DNA of 64,000 nt from Entrophospora sp. SA101 (lineage: Eukaryota; Glomeromycota; Glomeromycetes; Entrophosporales; Entrophosporaceae): NCBI GenBank assembly GCA_958430865.1, contig CAUDNR010002090.1:1-64000 (forward strand). The letters are read 5' to 3'. This document shows positions 47,669 through 59,491 of this stretch, piece by piece. The notes beneath the pieces were generated by a model. That model saw only the letters and a list, made by a program, of their open reading frames with translations. It did no database searches and was not told where the DNA came from. Numbering within the stretch: the stretch's first letter is position 1; the number at the start of each line of letters is the position of its first letter. Made by a program: the position numbers and the translations under genes.

Positions 47669-48513
47669 TAGTTTTGCTTAAATTAGACGAATAAATTCAT
47701 TAAAAAGTTTATAAACATTCCAATGTTCAATTGTGCAACATTGACGATCTGCAATGCATGTCCAATAAAGTATTCCTGTTGGAATATGGAATTTCTAAAT
47801 ACTGTAATGATAGTCAAAAATGATTGGCTGATTTTATGCAGATCTTTTCTTTGAAAAAATAAAAATAATGCTTTTTATGAAGAAAACTTGGCAAAGGCTT
47901 TATTAAATGGTCATATAACCTCCAAAATTATGTATTATATTTATTTTTAACTGCTTTACAAGTCTATCAAAAAATAATCAATAGCTTCAAATTATAATTA
48001 TAAAATTACCATAAAAACTCAATAACCTTTTTCATAATACTGATGAAATGTTTGAGTTATCATTCATCAGGAATCTTGTTATTAAAATTAATAAAATTAA
48101 TAAATAGTATCATGAAATATAAAGCTTTTTGGATATAAATAAAGTCTATGCCAAATTTTGTATGTGTGTTTATATATATATATTTACTTCTTTACCTGCT
48201 TATCTAACATTCATTCGTTGTTTGTGAGTCAGGGAACTGTATAATTCTCACATAAAATAGTCTTTGACTGCAATCAACTACTAAACCCAGTGTAATTGAT
48301 TCCTAGCCCTTCTAATGATTAATGGTCTGGCTAACCTTTAATTATTAGTTGGGACCCCTTATAATTATTAACATATTGCCAAAGGGATGCCTTTGAAATA
48401 TAAATGGATACATTAACTTAAGGACCTTTTACCCAGGCTTCGGGTTGTAAGTTATTGGCTGTAAATCAGAGGTTCTAGGAAAACTAGACATGTGCTATAG
48501 GTAGGCTATCTAG
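47669..48513. other. Intergenic with dispersed repeat at about 48270-48400
   Basis: No gene. Sequence 48270-48400 is related to 9730-9880. The preceding part is AT-rich and featureless apart from a (TA)n tract near 48172. Confidence 0.55.
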
Positions 48514-48824
48514 TAGTGCTCCATGTTGAAATCCAAAAAAGGAAACAAAATGGTTGTAAAGGTGGTTGCAACCAGTAGTTGCAATCATTTTTATATGATA
48601 CAAAGATGGTAGCAACCATCATCAAAAGTTGCAGCCAGTATCCTTAGGTGCTGTATTAAGCAGAACTTAGGCCTTTTATTGGTACAGTGTATAGATGCTG
48701 GTCACAATTCTTGGTGATGGTTGCAACCATATTTGCGACATATAAAAATGGTTTGTGACACCTGGTTGCAACCACCTTTGCGACCATTTTGGTTTCCTTT
48801 CTTGGATTGCGACATGGAACACTA
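48514..48824. mobile_element. MITE with long terminal inverted repeats (about 311 bp)
   Basis: The left end (TAGTGCTCCATGTTG...) is the diverged reverse complement of the right end (...GACATGGAACACTA). Similarity extends inward about 100 bp, including GGTGGTTGCAACCA on both arms and TTTTATATG near the inner edge. A partial copy of the left arm lies at 62394-62525, with TAGTGTTCCATGTTGCAATC at its start. I find no clear target-site duplication. Non-autonomous, superfamily unproven. Confidence 0.7.
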
Positions 48825-48831
48825 GAACATC

Positions 48832-49462
48832 ATGGATAATTCCTCAATTACTTCAGCAATTCTAGATCCCCGAATTAAGCTGTCTATTTTCACTGAAGAA
48901 TACACGCAAAGTGCTCGTAAATATGTCCAAAACATTTATGAAACATATAAAGTGCACTCTACAAATACATCGTCTCCGATAAGAATGTCAGCATTTTCCA
49001 CTAGAAGATATTTCACTCAGCTCGACCAGGATGATAATGCCACAGCGAACTTCTTCAGTATCCACGGGATCAGAATTAGACCGTTATTTCGCACTACAAA
49101 TAGATGAAGAAACTGATCCTCTTCTATGGTGGAAGGCACATGTCAAGGAATACCCAATCCTAAGCAATATAGCACAAGATTACTTTTCAGAGCAAACATT
49201 CTCAATCGCCGGGTATACGATCAGTAAAACACGAAATCGTTTGTTGCCAGAAACTGCACGGGCATGCCTGTGTATGAAAAGCTGGTTACAAACAATATAG
49301 GAAAATAGTTTTGGTTTTTAATACATTTCTTTCTTTAATATATTTATTATTATTATAAAAAAAAAATACATTTGTGATACCCATATGATTTATCCAATAA
49401 GAAGTTAGTTTCACTAAACCGCGATTCGAACCAGTTTTTTTTGAACCGCCCCAACCCCAGTG
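48832..49462 (+). pseudogene. hAT-family transposase remnant, 3' part
   Basis: The first frame (48832 onward) holds ITSAILDPRIKLSIF, the ILDPR-type motif of hAT transposases. After about 200 bp the reading moves to another frame, which carries the C-terminal hAT dimerisation region: DPLLWWKAHVKEYPILSNIA, SEQTFSIAGYTISKTRNRLL, and CLCMKSWL with a stop at 49300. The frameshift and the missing N-terminal half show decay. CCCCAACCCCAGTG ending at 49462 may be the 3' terminal inverted repeat. The MITE at 48514-48824 abuts the fragment on its left. Confidence 0.8.
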
Positions 49463-49810
49463 GTCACTATTACGTATTCTTCTAACCCCTAGATATTACA
49501 AGCCTTCTATCAATATTGTAAGTATTATTTATTCGTTATGACCGTATTTGGTTTTCCATAAACTGAAATTTCTTCCTTTTCTCATAGTCATCAGGATGTC
49601 TTTCCGGAATATTCAATCATGCAACAATCAAATATATCAGAATCAGACTACGGTGGTTACGTTATTCACCTTTCCTTGAAAAGTATGCTTTTTGGCTTAG
49701 AAAAGAATTTGCATTATCACATGTGAGCGAATTTGGTCTTCATTTGTGACAGTTTTTGTGATATTTAGTTACTTATGAATTTGCAAATCTTGATACCCTC
49801 TACTTAAGAG
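49463..49810. other. Stretch upstream of the unidentified spliced gene, possible decayed exon
   Basis: A plus-strand frame at about 49650-49745 reads LRWLRYSPFLEKYAFWLRKE then FALSHVSEFGLHL before a stop. It may be an upstream exon of the gene at 49819-50577, but I could not join the two in one frame with standard splice sites. Confidence 0.4.
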
Positions 49811-49818
49811 GAGAAATA

Positions 49819-50577
49819 ATCTTGTCTTCTGTTAAAGCATGCCGCGAAAGGCGCAAGTGTGTCACCTCATTTGAACAAAAAGCAGATGGTGTCTTTTCCG
49901 TGCGATTAAAGAAATCTTCTATAGAAGTCGGACATTTGGAGATAAGTGGTGGGTATGGCGATAAAGATCTCCCTCGATCAACGTGGGATGGTTGTTGCAA
50001 ATTGCCAATAGGCAATGCATATATGCTGGAAGAGATCGGAGAACGATTTCGAGGAGCTTCGTGCGAAACGTTCTCAAGAATGAGCGTGTTTTCCCTACAT
50101 ACTTATGGTAGGTGTTTATCGAGATTTTGTCCGTGATATATTATTGTTTTAATCTTTGCATTTCATAGACAACCGAATTGAGTTATGGAGGATGCATGTT
50201 CCATCTCACGGCATTCTGCAATACGAGCGAACACACAAGACAATCATTCCTACTTGTTTCGAGGAAGAATGGAAATATTTTTTTGATTTTGTTGTTATCT
50301 TGTGGGATCTCGGGGAAATGAACTTTCCTTTGACTGATATTGTTTGCTCTGCTGAATTTTACAATTAACTTATCTTCTTGATTAACAGTGTTGGTTGGTG
50401 GAAGTCGTCGAAATCATCTATAGACTACAAGATGAACATAGTGATTCAGATATGAAAGTGTCCAATCTCTCCGGTGTTCTTCCACCACACCCATTACACC
50501 ACAAAAAGATAAACAAAAAAGGAATTACAGCTGCTTATGCAGATAGTGATCCAGGTAGCTCCCCCGTTCGTTATTAG
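49819..50577 (+). CDS. Unidentified spliced gene, start uncertain
   Basis: Three exons join in frame: a first part ending 50107, then 50169-50341 and 50389-50577 (acceptors CATAG and AACAG; introns of 61 and 47 bp). The protein, about 215 residues from here, reads SFEQKADGVFSVRLKKSSIE, GGYGDKDLPRSTWDGCCKLP, FRGASCETFSRMSVFSLHTY, then IELWRMHVPSHGILQYERTH and EEWKYFFDFVVILWDL. There is no ATG at the left edge; the frame stays open upstream to about 49759. It is GC-richer than its surroundings and has no membrane segment or motif I recognise. Position next to a hAT remnant leaves open a transposon-linked origin. Confidence 0.5.
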
Positions 50578-51798
50578 ATTTGAAAATAAATGAATGTTTT
50601 TTAATTGCGTCTATCCTATTTCTTATATGTAACTCAATACATATGGCATATGTTGACAAGCTAAAATTTAGAAAACGGAAAAATTGTGAACAGATTTTTT
50701 GGTGTGAATTTGCTCCTTCACACATGTTAATCACTCTTCTGACTTATATTTTTTGTTCAATCTTGAACAAGCTTTCTATATGGCCTCTCCTCAAGACACA
50801 AAGTATAAATATTGAATACACGTCCATGATTCTTATAAGGTAGCCAGGATAATTTCTCAGTTTTTTTTCTTGAATTTTAATCAATATTTGTTTTACAACT
50901 AATTAGAAAGCACATTTTTTTATAAGCCCGTGTGTAGGTTTGAGACATTATAATATTTAATATTAATAAATTATAAAACGATAAATTCAAAAGATTGGAA
51001 TTTTTATTGACCTTTTTGTTTTTTACTTTTCATTATCATATAGGTTATGATAGAATAACAAAGAGATTTGATTTGCAATTGAGAATTTTTATTATCTAAA
51101 AAAAAAAAAAAAAACTAATCAATTTATGTCTTACCGCACGTTTAATTAAAAATTGAAATTTATATATTTTTTTTTTACCAAAAAAAAAAAAAAGGACAAC
51201 TAAATGGTTAGTTTGAGTGGCATTTCTTGTGGGGATTTTTTTTTTTCACATGGTTAAGATAGAATCTTTAAATAATCGTTCATGTAAACACATATTGTGC
51301 TTGAGCATTATAAATTTCATCAATTTGTTGATTCTCGGGTAGAAAAACCAATTAGTCATCTTTTAAGGGTAGAGTGTAGGTAACACGAATTTCACTATGA
51401 TACTGTTGATAAAAAAAAAATTACGTAACACTCCGAGTTGTTAGCCTCATAACATAACAATATATAATAATAAATATAATCACGGCAAACATCTAAAAAC
51501 AAAAAGTATATTCCATTTGTAAACCTGAGATTATTCTGTGGCGTTATGTATGCCCACACACTATTTGTATATATTTTATCAATATGTAATTATTATTATT
51601 ATTATCATTATTGCACAATTCTGAAGACTTCTACCAAAAATAGAAAGAAAATGATCTACACCACAATTGTACTAGTTACACAATGGAGTGTGGCTTTGTT
51701 TTCCATCCTTGTGAAGCCCTGTCATTATTATTGTGAAGATCACAATCAATTTTATACTTTAATTCATTTCTTTTTTAGACTTCAAAAATTCACTAAAC
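50578..51798. other. Intergenic, possible 5' leader of TFIIF alpha at its right end
   Basis: No gene seen; long A and T runs. TTTCTTTTTTAG just before the TFIIF start (about 51768-51779) looks like a splice acceptor, so a 5' untranslated exon may lie within about 51500-51700. Confidence 0.45.
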
Positions 51799-53903
51799 AT
51801 GCTTCCTCCAAAACCTAATTACCAACTTGTTGAAACTATTCCACTTAAATTAAAGTACGATCCCGCGAAAAAATTAAATTTACTGAGACTACAATCAAAG
51901 AAAAAAACCGATTTAAAAAATTTTACACCACCAGTAAAACTAATTAGAAAAGATCCCAATGCAAGAGAATATAACAAAGACAATAACAATACTTTTTCAA
52001 GAAGTAATGTACAAACATTGCCAACTTCTAATTCATCCTCTTCCTCATCAATAACAGCTAATATTACAACTACTGGAGGCTCAACCAAGAATTCACAAGC
52101 AGCTGGAGGAGTAAATAGTTCAACGACAGCAGCAGCGGCGGCTGCAGCGGCTGCAATAACACCATCAGGTGCCGATGCTTCATTAATTGCACCATACGCA
52201 GGAGCAAGACAAAATAAAAAAATGTTGTTTAAGAAAAGAACAACGCAGGTTTTTTTAGCTGATGAAGAAACAAGAAAATTAAAAGCTGAAGAAAGATTAC
52301 CTTGGGTACTTGAGGATTTTGGCGGATCTAATACTTGGGTTGGACAATATTGTAATACTGAGGACGTTAGATATGGAGGAATGTTTCATAAAGTAAATTA
52401 TATATTATATTATATAATATATATTACACACTATATATATATTTTAAAAAAATATATACTCACACTACTTGTTGTAAAATAGACTAATGAAAAAGGTGAA
52501 AAATATGTTGAATTTAAACAACTTAGTCATTGGTATGAATTTAAGCCAAAACCAAAATTTACTCCACTTACGATTGAAGAAGCAGAGGAAATTGTAAGTA
52601 TATCATAACGATGATGATGGAGTGTTTCCTTTTATAAACAAAGTAAACAGATAATTAATTTATTAATATTTAGATGGGAAAAGCAAAAAAACGTGAAAAT
52701 GATAGATGGTTCATGAGAAGATCTGGTAAAAACGATAAAGAAAGAGAAATGGCAGAGAAGGAAGGTGGAATTTATGACAATAAGTCTAATCTTAAAGCTG
52801 TAGAAAATGAAACAGACTTGATAAGATCAGATGATGAAGGAGAATCTAAATTTCATGGTAAATATGAGGATGAATTCGAAGAGATGGACTATGAACAAGT
52901 GTTTGAAGACGATGAAGAAGATAATCTTGATTTACAAAACCCAGAGGATGTCAAAGATCCGGTGTTGGTTAAAACCAAATTCTTTAGTGGTACTGCCGAG
53001 GAAGAATTTGAGGAAGACAAGGAGAGAAACAAATTAACAGCTGAAGGAAAAAATCTCAAGAAACTTGTGAGAACATTGGAAAAAAATGTTGCATATGATG
53101 ACAGTGATAAAGAATCAGATCCTTATGCAAGTTCAGTTGAACTCGATGGAACAGACGACGAGGAGGAAAGTCAAAATTCTCAATCATTGCCATCTAGTCT
53201 TAATTCTGCAAAATTAATCTCGCCTCCTAAATCGGAAAAAGGAAAAAGCACAACCAAAAGTGGTGCGAAGTCAGCTCAAACAAAAACAAAAGCAACAGCA
53301 ACAACTAATAAAACTTCAAGCTCATCATCAACCACCACTAAATCCAAAGCAACAGCTGCGACAACAGCTGCTGATAAACCAAAGAATAAATCTCTAACTT
53401 CAGCTAAAAAAGGTACAGCATCATCCACGCCATCTTCATCAGCTCCTGCAACACCAAATTCCACCACCACATCTAAACCAAAAGCAAGTACCAAATCTGT
53501 AACTATTAAGACTGAATCGAAATCTGATTCTTCAACTGCAATCATTGGTTCACCGTCATCGTCATCTACTACATTAAAAAGTTCCGCATCAAAAACAAAA
53601 CAACCAAAACTATCAACATCAACATCAACACCTGATAATAGTGCAAGTAGTGGTAGTAGCACAGAGAAAAAATCAAAACCTGCTGCTGGCAGTAGTAGTT
53701 CCGATTCTAATTTGATTACAGAAAAAGAAATATGTGTCTTAATTAGAACAAAAAAGGTAAACATTGAAGGCATTATTAGAGCCTTTAAGAAAAAAATTGA
53801 GAAAGACAATAGAAATAAAGAAATTCTTGTCTCGCTCACAAGAAAAGTTGCTAATTTTGTTCACAAAGAAGATTATTTCACGTTGAAACCTGAATATTCT
53901 TGA
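51799..53903 (+). CDS. TFG1: Transcription initiation factor IIF subunit alpha (RAP74/Tfg1)
   Basis: Three exons, 51799-52392, 52483-52593 and 52674-53903, 644 residues. The N-terminal dimerisation region shows PWVLEDFGGSNTWVGQY and, across the first junction, GEKYVEFKQLSHWYEFKPKP then LTIEEAEEIMGKAKK, followed by DRWFMRRSGK. These are diagnostic of TFIIF alpha. The middle is acidic (YEDEFEEMDYEQVFEDDEED) and then a long Ser/Thr/Lys/Ala low-complexity linker. The C-terminal winged helix is ITEKEICVLIRTKKVNIEGI with RAFKKKIEKDNRNKE. TFIIF pairs with a beta subunit and accompanies RNA polymerase II at initiation. An alanine run (about residues 112-120) sits in the N-terminal insertion. Length and domain order fit the fungal family. 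Confidence 0.93.
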
Positions 53904-54127
53904 TAAAATTAACTTATTTTATAAAAAATTATGGAGCTTTCACCAAATAATCGGTTTAATTATTATCCTTTATTAATATTTTACATAGATTTTAATTAAT
54001 ATTAGTATTTTTACATATAACTAAACAAAAATTTATTATATGTATATGAAAATTGGTTTTTTGCTTTTTTATCATTAAAAATTGTTTAATAAATGAACCA
54101 AATAAAATAATTTTCCTATTGTTTTTA
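53904..54127. other. Intergenic between convergent genes
   Basis: About 220 bp of AT-rich spacer between TFIIF alpha (+) and the hypothetical gene (-). Nothing seen. Confidence 0.6.
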
Positions 54128-55324
54128 TTAATATGTACAAGTTTTAAAAGCAATCCTAATCAATCTCTTTACACTTTTCCATTTTTTCTTTCGAACAGCA
54201 ATACGAATCTTCGTCAGCATAAATTTTTTATGTTCGTCCAATTCTGCTCTACTATATTTGCCTTTACTTGGGCCGGCAACTTGTAGAACAGGGATTTGTT
54301 CTTTGAAAGATTTATTAAATATATGAAGTTTTGGCGGTTCATCATTAAATTTCACGGAAAATAATGGTGGTGATGGTAATGATCGAGTTGATTTTGATGA
54401 TGTTGTTGTTGTTGCTGATGATGATGTTGTTGTTGCTGATGATGATGTTGTTGATGATGATGGTTTTATTGATGATGTTAATGTTGATTTTTTATTAACG
54501 ACGACGACGAATTGATTTTTCTTTTTAAAATTTGATTTTAAAATTCCATTTTTGCTACAAAGCCATCGATGTTTGGGTGCAATTTTAGAATTTTTTATTA
54601 CATGTTTTGTAAATAATAAAATCAACAATTTTGAAAAAAAAATACGGCCGCCGATTCTCTGTGATAAAAAAATAGGTAAAATAGAAGGTAAGATTTTGTC
54701 AATTACTAGTTCGATTAGTAACGTACTATATTGTATTATTGATTGATGATAATGTTGGTTGTGGTTGTGGTTGGTCGTGGAAGTGGGGGTGAGGGTGGAG
54801 GATTTTTGATAATTTTTGTTAATTAATAAAGAAGATGATAAGATTTCTAAAAATCTTTTTAATAAAATGTTTAAGGAACGATTAATTATTGTTGGTAGAA
54901 AATATACTGGTATTATTATTTTTGTTGATTTCGTCGTCGTCATCGCCGTCGCCAAAGATGGGGAAATAATAATTGTTGGTGCCGGTAACAATCTTTTGGT
55001 GTTGGAGGTTTTTCTAATGATTGTTATTGTACCATTATTATTATTCCTCCTATTATTATTATTCTTACTATTGTTATTTCTATCACTACCATCACCATTA
55101 TTGCCATTATTATTTGCTGCCGCTATTGATAAAGAAGATTTGAAGGATTTCCGACGACACGAGATAATAATAGCATTACTATTACTATTGCTATTATTAT
55201 TATTACTATTACTATTACTATTACTATTATTATTATTATTATTATTAATGTTATTGCCTTTTCGTGTTGTTGATAATACCTTTTTTCTAGATATTTTAGA
55301 ATTGTTAACAGGTTCTGGACACAT
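54128..55324 (-). CDS. Hypothetical low-complexity protein
   Basis: This is an uninterrupted frame of about 398 residues from the first in-frame ATG at 55324; the frame is open for 26 codons further upstream. The N-terminal half is dominated by asparagine and serine runs from AAT/AAC repeats. A hydrophobic or amphipathic piece follows (STLLIELVIDKILPSILPIF). The C-terminus looks ordinary: VAGPSKGKYSRAELDEHKKF then IRIAVRKKKWKSVKRLIRIA, basic and probably helical. I recognise no domain. Coding status is supported mainly by the C-terminal part and by the long open frame; the repeat-rich region could be open by chance. Confidence 0.45.
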   Translation of the reverse strand: MCPEPVNNSKISRKKVLSTTRKGNNINNNNNNNSNSNSNSNNNNSNSNSNAIIISCRRKSFKSSLSIAAANNNGNNGDGSDRNNNSKNNNNRRNNNNGTITIIRKTSNTKRLLPAPTIIISPSLATAMTTTKSTKIIIPVYFLPTIINRSLNILLKRFLEILSSSLLINKNYQKSSTLTPTSTTNHNHNQHYHQSIIQYSTLLIELVIDKILPSILPIFLSQRIGGRIFFSKLLILLFTKHVIKNSKIAPKHRWLCSKNGILKSNFKKKNQFVVVVNKKSTLTSSIKPSSSTTSSSATTTSSSATTTTSSKSTRSLPSPPLFSVKFNDEPPKLHIFNKSFKEQIPVLQVAGPSKGKYSRAELDEHKKFMLTKIRIAVRKKKWKSVKRLIRIAFKTCTY

Positions 55325-57666
55325 TGTACTCGTTGATTTATTCGATTTTTCTTTAAACGAGAGAATTTCCAAGGGATTGAATTTTAATGAATGAATGAGC
55401 ACGAGCGAGAATAGTTAAAAATATAAAAAAAATAATTTTAAAAAAAAACTTTATTTATTTGTTTATTTTTTTTTAAAATATATATATATTTTTTTTGATG
55501 AGATAAAAATAAAAAAAAAAAAAACATCCATAAACTTTATATATTATTTATTTTATTTTTGTTGTACAATTGTTTGCGTACTATCATCAATTAATCAAAT
55601 AATGGGAATTAGAAATAAATAATAAGATATGTATGTGTGTGCGTTATGATTATGTATTAGTATAAAAATTTATAGTAAATAATTGATAATAAATAAATAA
55701 ATAGATATGAAATAATCTAATCAAAAAAAGATAATCATAACTCCTAAAAAACTAAAAAAGATTAATAATTATATTTCTATTCTCCAACATAATCTTCCTC
55801 AATGATATATATACAGACGACATATATATAATGAATAATCACGTTATATAAAAGTCAGGCTAGCAATGCACAGTCTGGGTTTTTTTACCCTATCGGTATG
55901 TCGATCAGATCCCACTCATATACAAATGAATTTACAAGATGTTATTTTTTTTTTTAAAAAAAAAATTAATTCGTTATTGAGATAAATAGTACTAAACTTG
56001 CCTTTTCATAATCTGTCGATAATCTGTGATTTGTTCAAAGCATGCTTCTAACAAAAATTAGGAAATTCATATGCAAGGTGTTTAATTTCGTTGTATTGAT
56101 TTATTTATTCATTTTTTATTATTTTTTTCTAGATATAATAAAAAGACCATCTACTAGTACTTTAACATGCTTGTTCGACATACTTACCCAGAAACATGTG
56201 AACTAAAGCAATCAATATTGGTGACAAGCATCAGGAAATTCATAAAGGAACATTTAAATCATTTATTGAATATTATCTTTGTTAATTGATATGAAAAACA
56301 TTATTAAAGATTGTTTCTAAATTTTTTATCAGATCTTTTAAATCAGATATGAAAAACAATTCAAATATACATAAAATTCAAATAAAAATCCCAGGAAGTT
56401 AATATTTTGTATAATAATTAGAAAACCATATCAGAAATTAGGTAAATGATCATATATATAAAAACAATTTAACAAAAATAAATATCGAGCACTTGAATCA
56501 GTTTATGACTTGATTATTAATCGGAAATAGTGTTACCGGGGTAACTAACAATTCAAGTGTGAATTTGCGAAACATTTATTATTTATGGTCAAAAGAACTA
56601 TTTAGATGATTTTAATACAAACATATCATACTTTTATTGAGATTAAAATACACATATACAAGAGCCATAGTTTTATAAAATTCTTATACATGTTTAATAT
56701 AAAGAACTTTAGAATGCATTGCTCTCATCAAATATAACAATAATGAAATCAAATTCAAATCATATTTTTGAACAAATATTCAACAAATAAGGGTAAGCAT
56801 ATATATAAAAATAAATATAATAAATAAAACTGTTTTTTTCATTTTTTTCTTTATTAAAACTGTATCAACATAAAGTTTTAAATTAAGATGTATTTTAAAT
56901 GAGGCATACTGCAGCAAAACCAGACAAAGTTAACATAAATTGCAGAGTTCAAAAAATTTTTTTTGCAGACCTTTGTTTGAAAAAAGGCATTAATTTAATT
57001 GACGATCCGTCTATCTTTTTACTATATATTAAAAACTGAAGGAAATATATAATGATCTGCAAAAATATATTCCACATCCCCGTCATGTGATAAAATTTAA
57101 ATGAAAAAAAATTTTACGATTTCATTTTTGGTTTTGAATTTTGGAATTTAAAAACAGTTTCGGAATTTAATAGTTTCGGAATTTGAAATAGTTTCGGAGT
57201 TTCAAAAACAGTGTTTCTATTCATAACACAATTCTTTGTTCAATCTTAATTATATTTTATTTGTTCATCTGTTTTATTTCAATCCATTGAATACTCAAAT
57301 TGATTAATTATAGTGAATAATTTATATTTTTTTGTTGTTATTACACAAACGTAAAAACTTTTTTATATATGAAAAATCTCTCATCTCTACATCCCAAAAG
57401 TAAACCCTTTTTTTTTCAATATTCTTAAAAAAAAATACATAAATATGTTCTTTGACATTTGTTTCATAACCTAAAATCAAAAAATATGATTTTATAATAC
57501 TAAAGTATAGTACCATTTTTTTATACAAGGACGTCAATTGGTGAAATTTGTGACATTTTTCCTCCTCCGATCCCTATCTAGAGCTCACTCATTCATAGAC
57601 GGATCGTCAATTAATTATTATAATACTTAATCATAAAAAGCAATGCAATAATTGTTGTGACTTGCG
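55325..57666. other. Intergenic, AT-rich, no gene seen
   Basis: 2.3 kb with no convincing frame. At about 57120-57210 there are GTTTCGGAATTT-type repeats like those at 2490-2640. Long A/T runs and short (TATA)n tracts occur throughout. Confidence 0.55.
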
Positions 57667-57913
57667 TTAATGTTTTTTTTCATCTAGCAGGATTTTTTTA
57701 GGAGTTATTTCATTAGTATCAATGATATGAATATCACTGACATTGCTAATATTACGTTCTGGAGTTAAATATCCTCTCTCAAATTCATGTTGATAAGCAT
57801 TGTTTATATAATTCTCATACTTGCTCTTAATTTCTTTAAGCATTTTTCCTAATTTTGTAAATTTTTTCAAGAGAGCTGGAAGGAAATATCAAGTCTAATT
57901 TAGCTACTTGTCC

Positions 57914-58068
57914 ATACATGCAGCCCAAAGTATTTTGACACTGTTGTAAAGGGGCATTACACTTATGTTTTTAATAATGAGTGCCATAATTAATTTCTAC
58001 TTTCTACCATCAAAATTGAAATAATTTTGACCATTGAAATCACCAAACCAATTTGGGCTGCATGTATA
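57914..58068. mobile_element. MULE-like MITE, copy 1 (155 bp, 9-bp TSD)
   Basis: The ends read ATACATGCAGCCCAAA and its reverse complement. It is flanked by the 9-bp direct repeat TACTTGTCC at 57905-57913 and 58069-58077. Nine-base target duplications are typical of Mutator-like elements. It sits inside a coding exon of the decayed gene on the minus strand. Confidence 0.85.
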
Positions 58069-58391
58069 TACTTGTCCTATTGGTAATAAACCTCCAGTAT
58101 CATTGTCCTTCATACAACCAACTTGTGAAAATAAAAAAATTTCCATTTTTAGTTCTATAATTAAAAATAAGTTATTTTTAATCTTTAAGATGTAATATTA
58201 CAAACTAAGAATAATTTTATATAACTTTTAACCTTTCCATTGTATAAGTAAAACTGGAAGTTTCAAGGCATCCTTTAAATTTTCTATTAAGTATGACTTA
58301 CTAATTGTTAATAAATGATTAAGGGATCTAATTTTACTATCCACTCCAAATCATACTAATTTGTTGTAATCATCTCTATATTTGTCCAAAG

Positions 58392-59291
58392 TAGAGATGG
58401 GCAAATGGCATATAGTTGAACACTATACGACACTATACGATACTTTACGTATAGTGTGTATAGTACATATAGTACATATAGTAGTGTTGAAATTTGATTG
58501 GGTGATTTTCCAATGTAATACAAAACTGAATAATAATACAGTGAACCCTCTATAAGTGCACCCCCCTTGGGAACATAGTGCTATTTCTTGTGAGCGTGCA
58601 TTTATGGAGGGTGTGCATTTATGGAGGGTGATTTTATAAGCTCTCTATAAGCTTGGGGATGAGATGGACCATGCATTTATGGAGGGTATACATAGTGTGT
58701 GCATTTAGGGAGGGTGCATTTAGGGAAGGTTCACTATAATAAATAAAAAAAAATAATTTGGCTATTACGATAAGCATAAATCTTTAATTTATTCAACCTA
58801 CACTTTTTTAGGTTTTTATTTATGAATCATTAATTATATTGAATGAATTAAATATCATAAAAATCAAAACTTCTTTCATTTTTATTTGATTCTTCAATAA
58901 AAATTTTCATCAGCTTCTTTGATGTGAAATCTTCAATTATGTTGTAATTTACCTGTACACCATGTATTTGAAGTATTAAAATGTTCTCCAAAATAATTTC
59001 TTTTAATTTGAATTGTGGCATTTGGACAAAGACGTAAATGTTTTTCACATCTAGATATTGAACTAGAATGTTAATATTAAAATGTTGCCAAATTGCAGGC
59101 AAGTTTAAAATATATATTATTGTGAAAAGAGTATTAATTAATTTTTATGTGTAACATCACATCTATTATTTGGCAATAACCTGAACAGGAATTGATTTAC
59201 ATTTACTACTATATTTTTCTAGAACTATACGCACTATACATATCACTATATGTATAGTATTATACATATAGTACTGATCTGCCCATCTCTA
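58392..59291. mobile_element. Non-autonomous hAT-type element (900 bp, 8-bp TSD)
   Basis: The left end is TAGAGATGGGCAAAT and the right end is its near reverse complement (GATCTGCCCATCTCTA). The flanks are the 8-bp direct repeat GTCCAAAG at 58384-58391 and 59292-59299, the size made by hAT transposases. Subterminal regions carry repeated ACTATAC/GTATAGT words on both sides. A minus-strand frame at 59102-58848 (84 residues, LVQYLDVKNIYVFVQMPQF) has no transposase features; it may be captured or chance sequence. Confidence 0.88.
58539..58736. mobile_element. Tc1/mariner-like MITE nested in the hAT-type element (198 bp)
   Basis: The ends CAGTGAACCCTCTATAAGTG and TAGTGAACCTTCCCTAAATG (reverse complement of right) are flanked by TA at 58537-58538 and 58737-58738. 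Inside, the word GCATTTATGGAGGGT recurs three times with GCATTTAGGGAGGGT variants. The insertion lies within the 58392-59291 element and is therefore younger. Confidence 0.75.
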
Positions 59292-59491
59292 GTCCAAAGT
59301 ATCACCTGAAGGTGGACTCGAAACTTCACAAAACCCAACCTCCAATAAGTTTCTTGATGCAAGTATTAAATTTAAGGCAGCATCTGGCTTGTTTCCATGT
59401 TTTTTAATAAATGACACTTACTCATTAATAATTTCATTGTTTTTGGTTTGGATTTTCTTTTTTTCATGACTGCTTTAGAATTTTTGGGCAT

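Larger units (their letters stand above)
57667..59491 (-). pseudogene. Decayed host gene split by two DNA transposons
   Basis: Minus-strand coding can be followed in pieces. ATG at 59491 gives MPKNSKAVMKKRKSK; a frame change follows, then FIKKHGNKPDAALNLILASR and VSSPPSGDTLD, where a 900-bp hAT-type element interrupts. Beyond it: KYRDDYNKLV, an in-frame TGA, FGVDSKIRSLNHLLTISKSY, and LPVLLIQWK at a probable donor. After an intron: MEIFLFSQVGCMKDNDTGGL and LPIGQV, where a MULE-like MITE interrupts; then AKLDLIFPSS, an A-run frameshift, and KLGKMLKEIKSKYENYINNA to a stop at 57667. Two insertions, at least two premature stops (one at the frame change near the 5' end) and frameshifts make it nonfunctional. 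I do not recognise the protein family. Confidence 0.7.

Noticed and set aside
53276..53839. Minus-strand frame of 187 codons inside TFIIF alpha
   Set aside because: Antisense of the Ser/Thr/Lys low-complexity linker of a clear TFIIF alpha gene; open by composition.
54816..55394. Plus-strand frame of 192 codons rich in leucine
   Set aside because: It is the antisense of the asparagine/serine repeats in the minus-strand gene at 54128-55324 and has no independent features.
58848..59102. 84-codon minus-strand frame inside the hAT-type element as a transposase
   Set aside because: It shows no hAT dimerisation or zinc-finger motif and is far too short; kept only as an unexplained frame.
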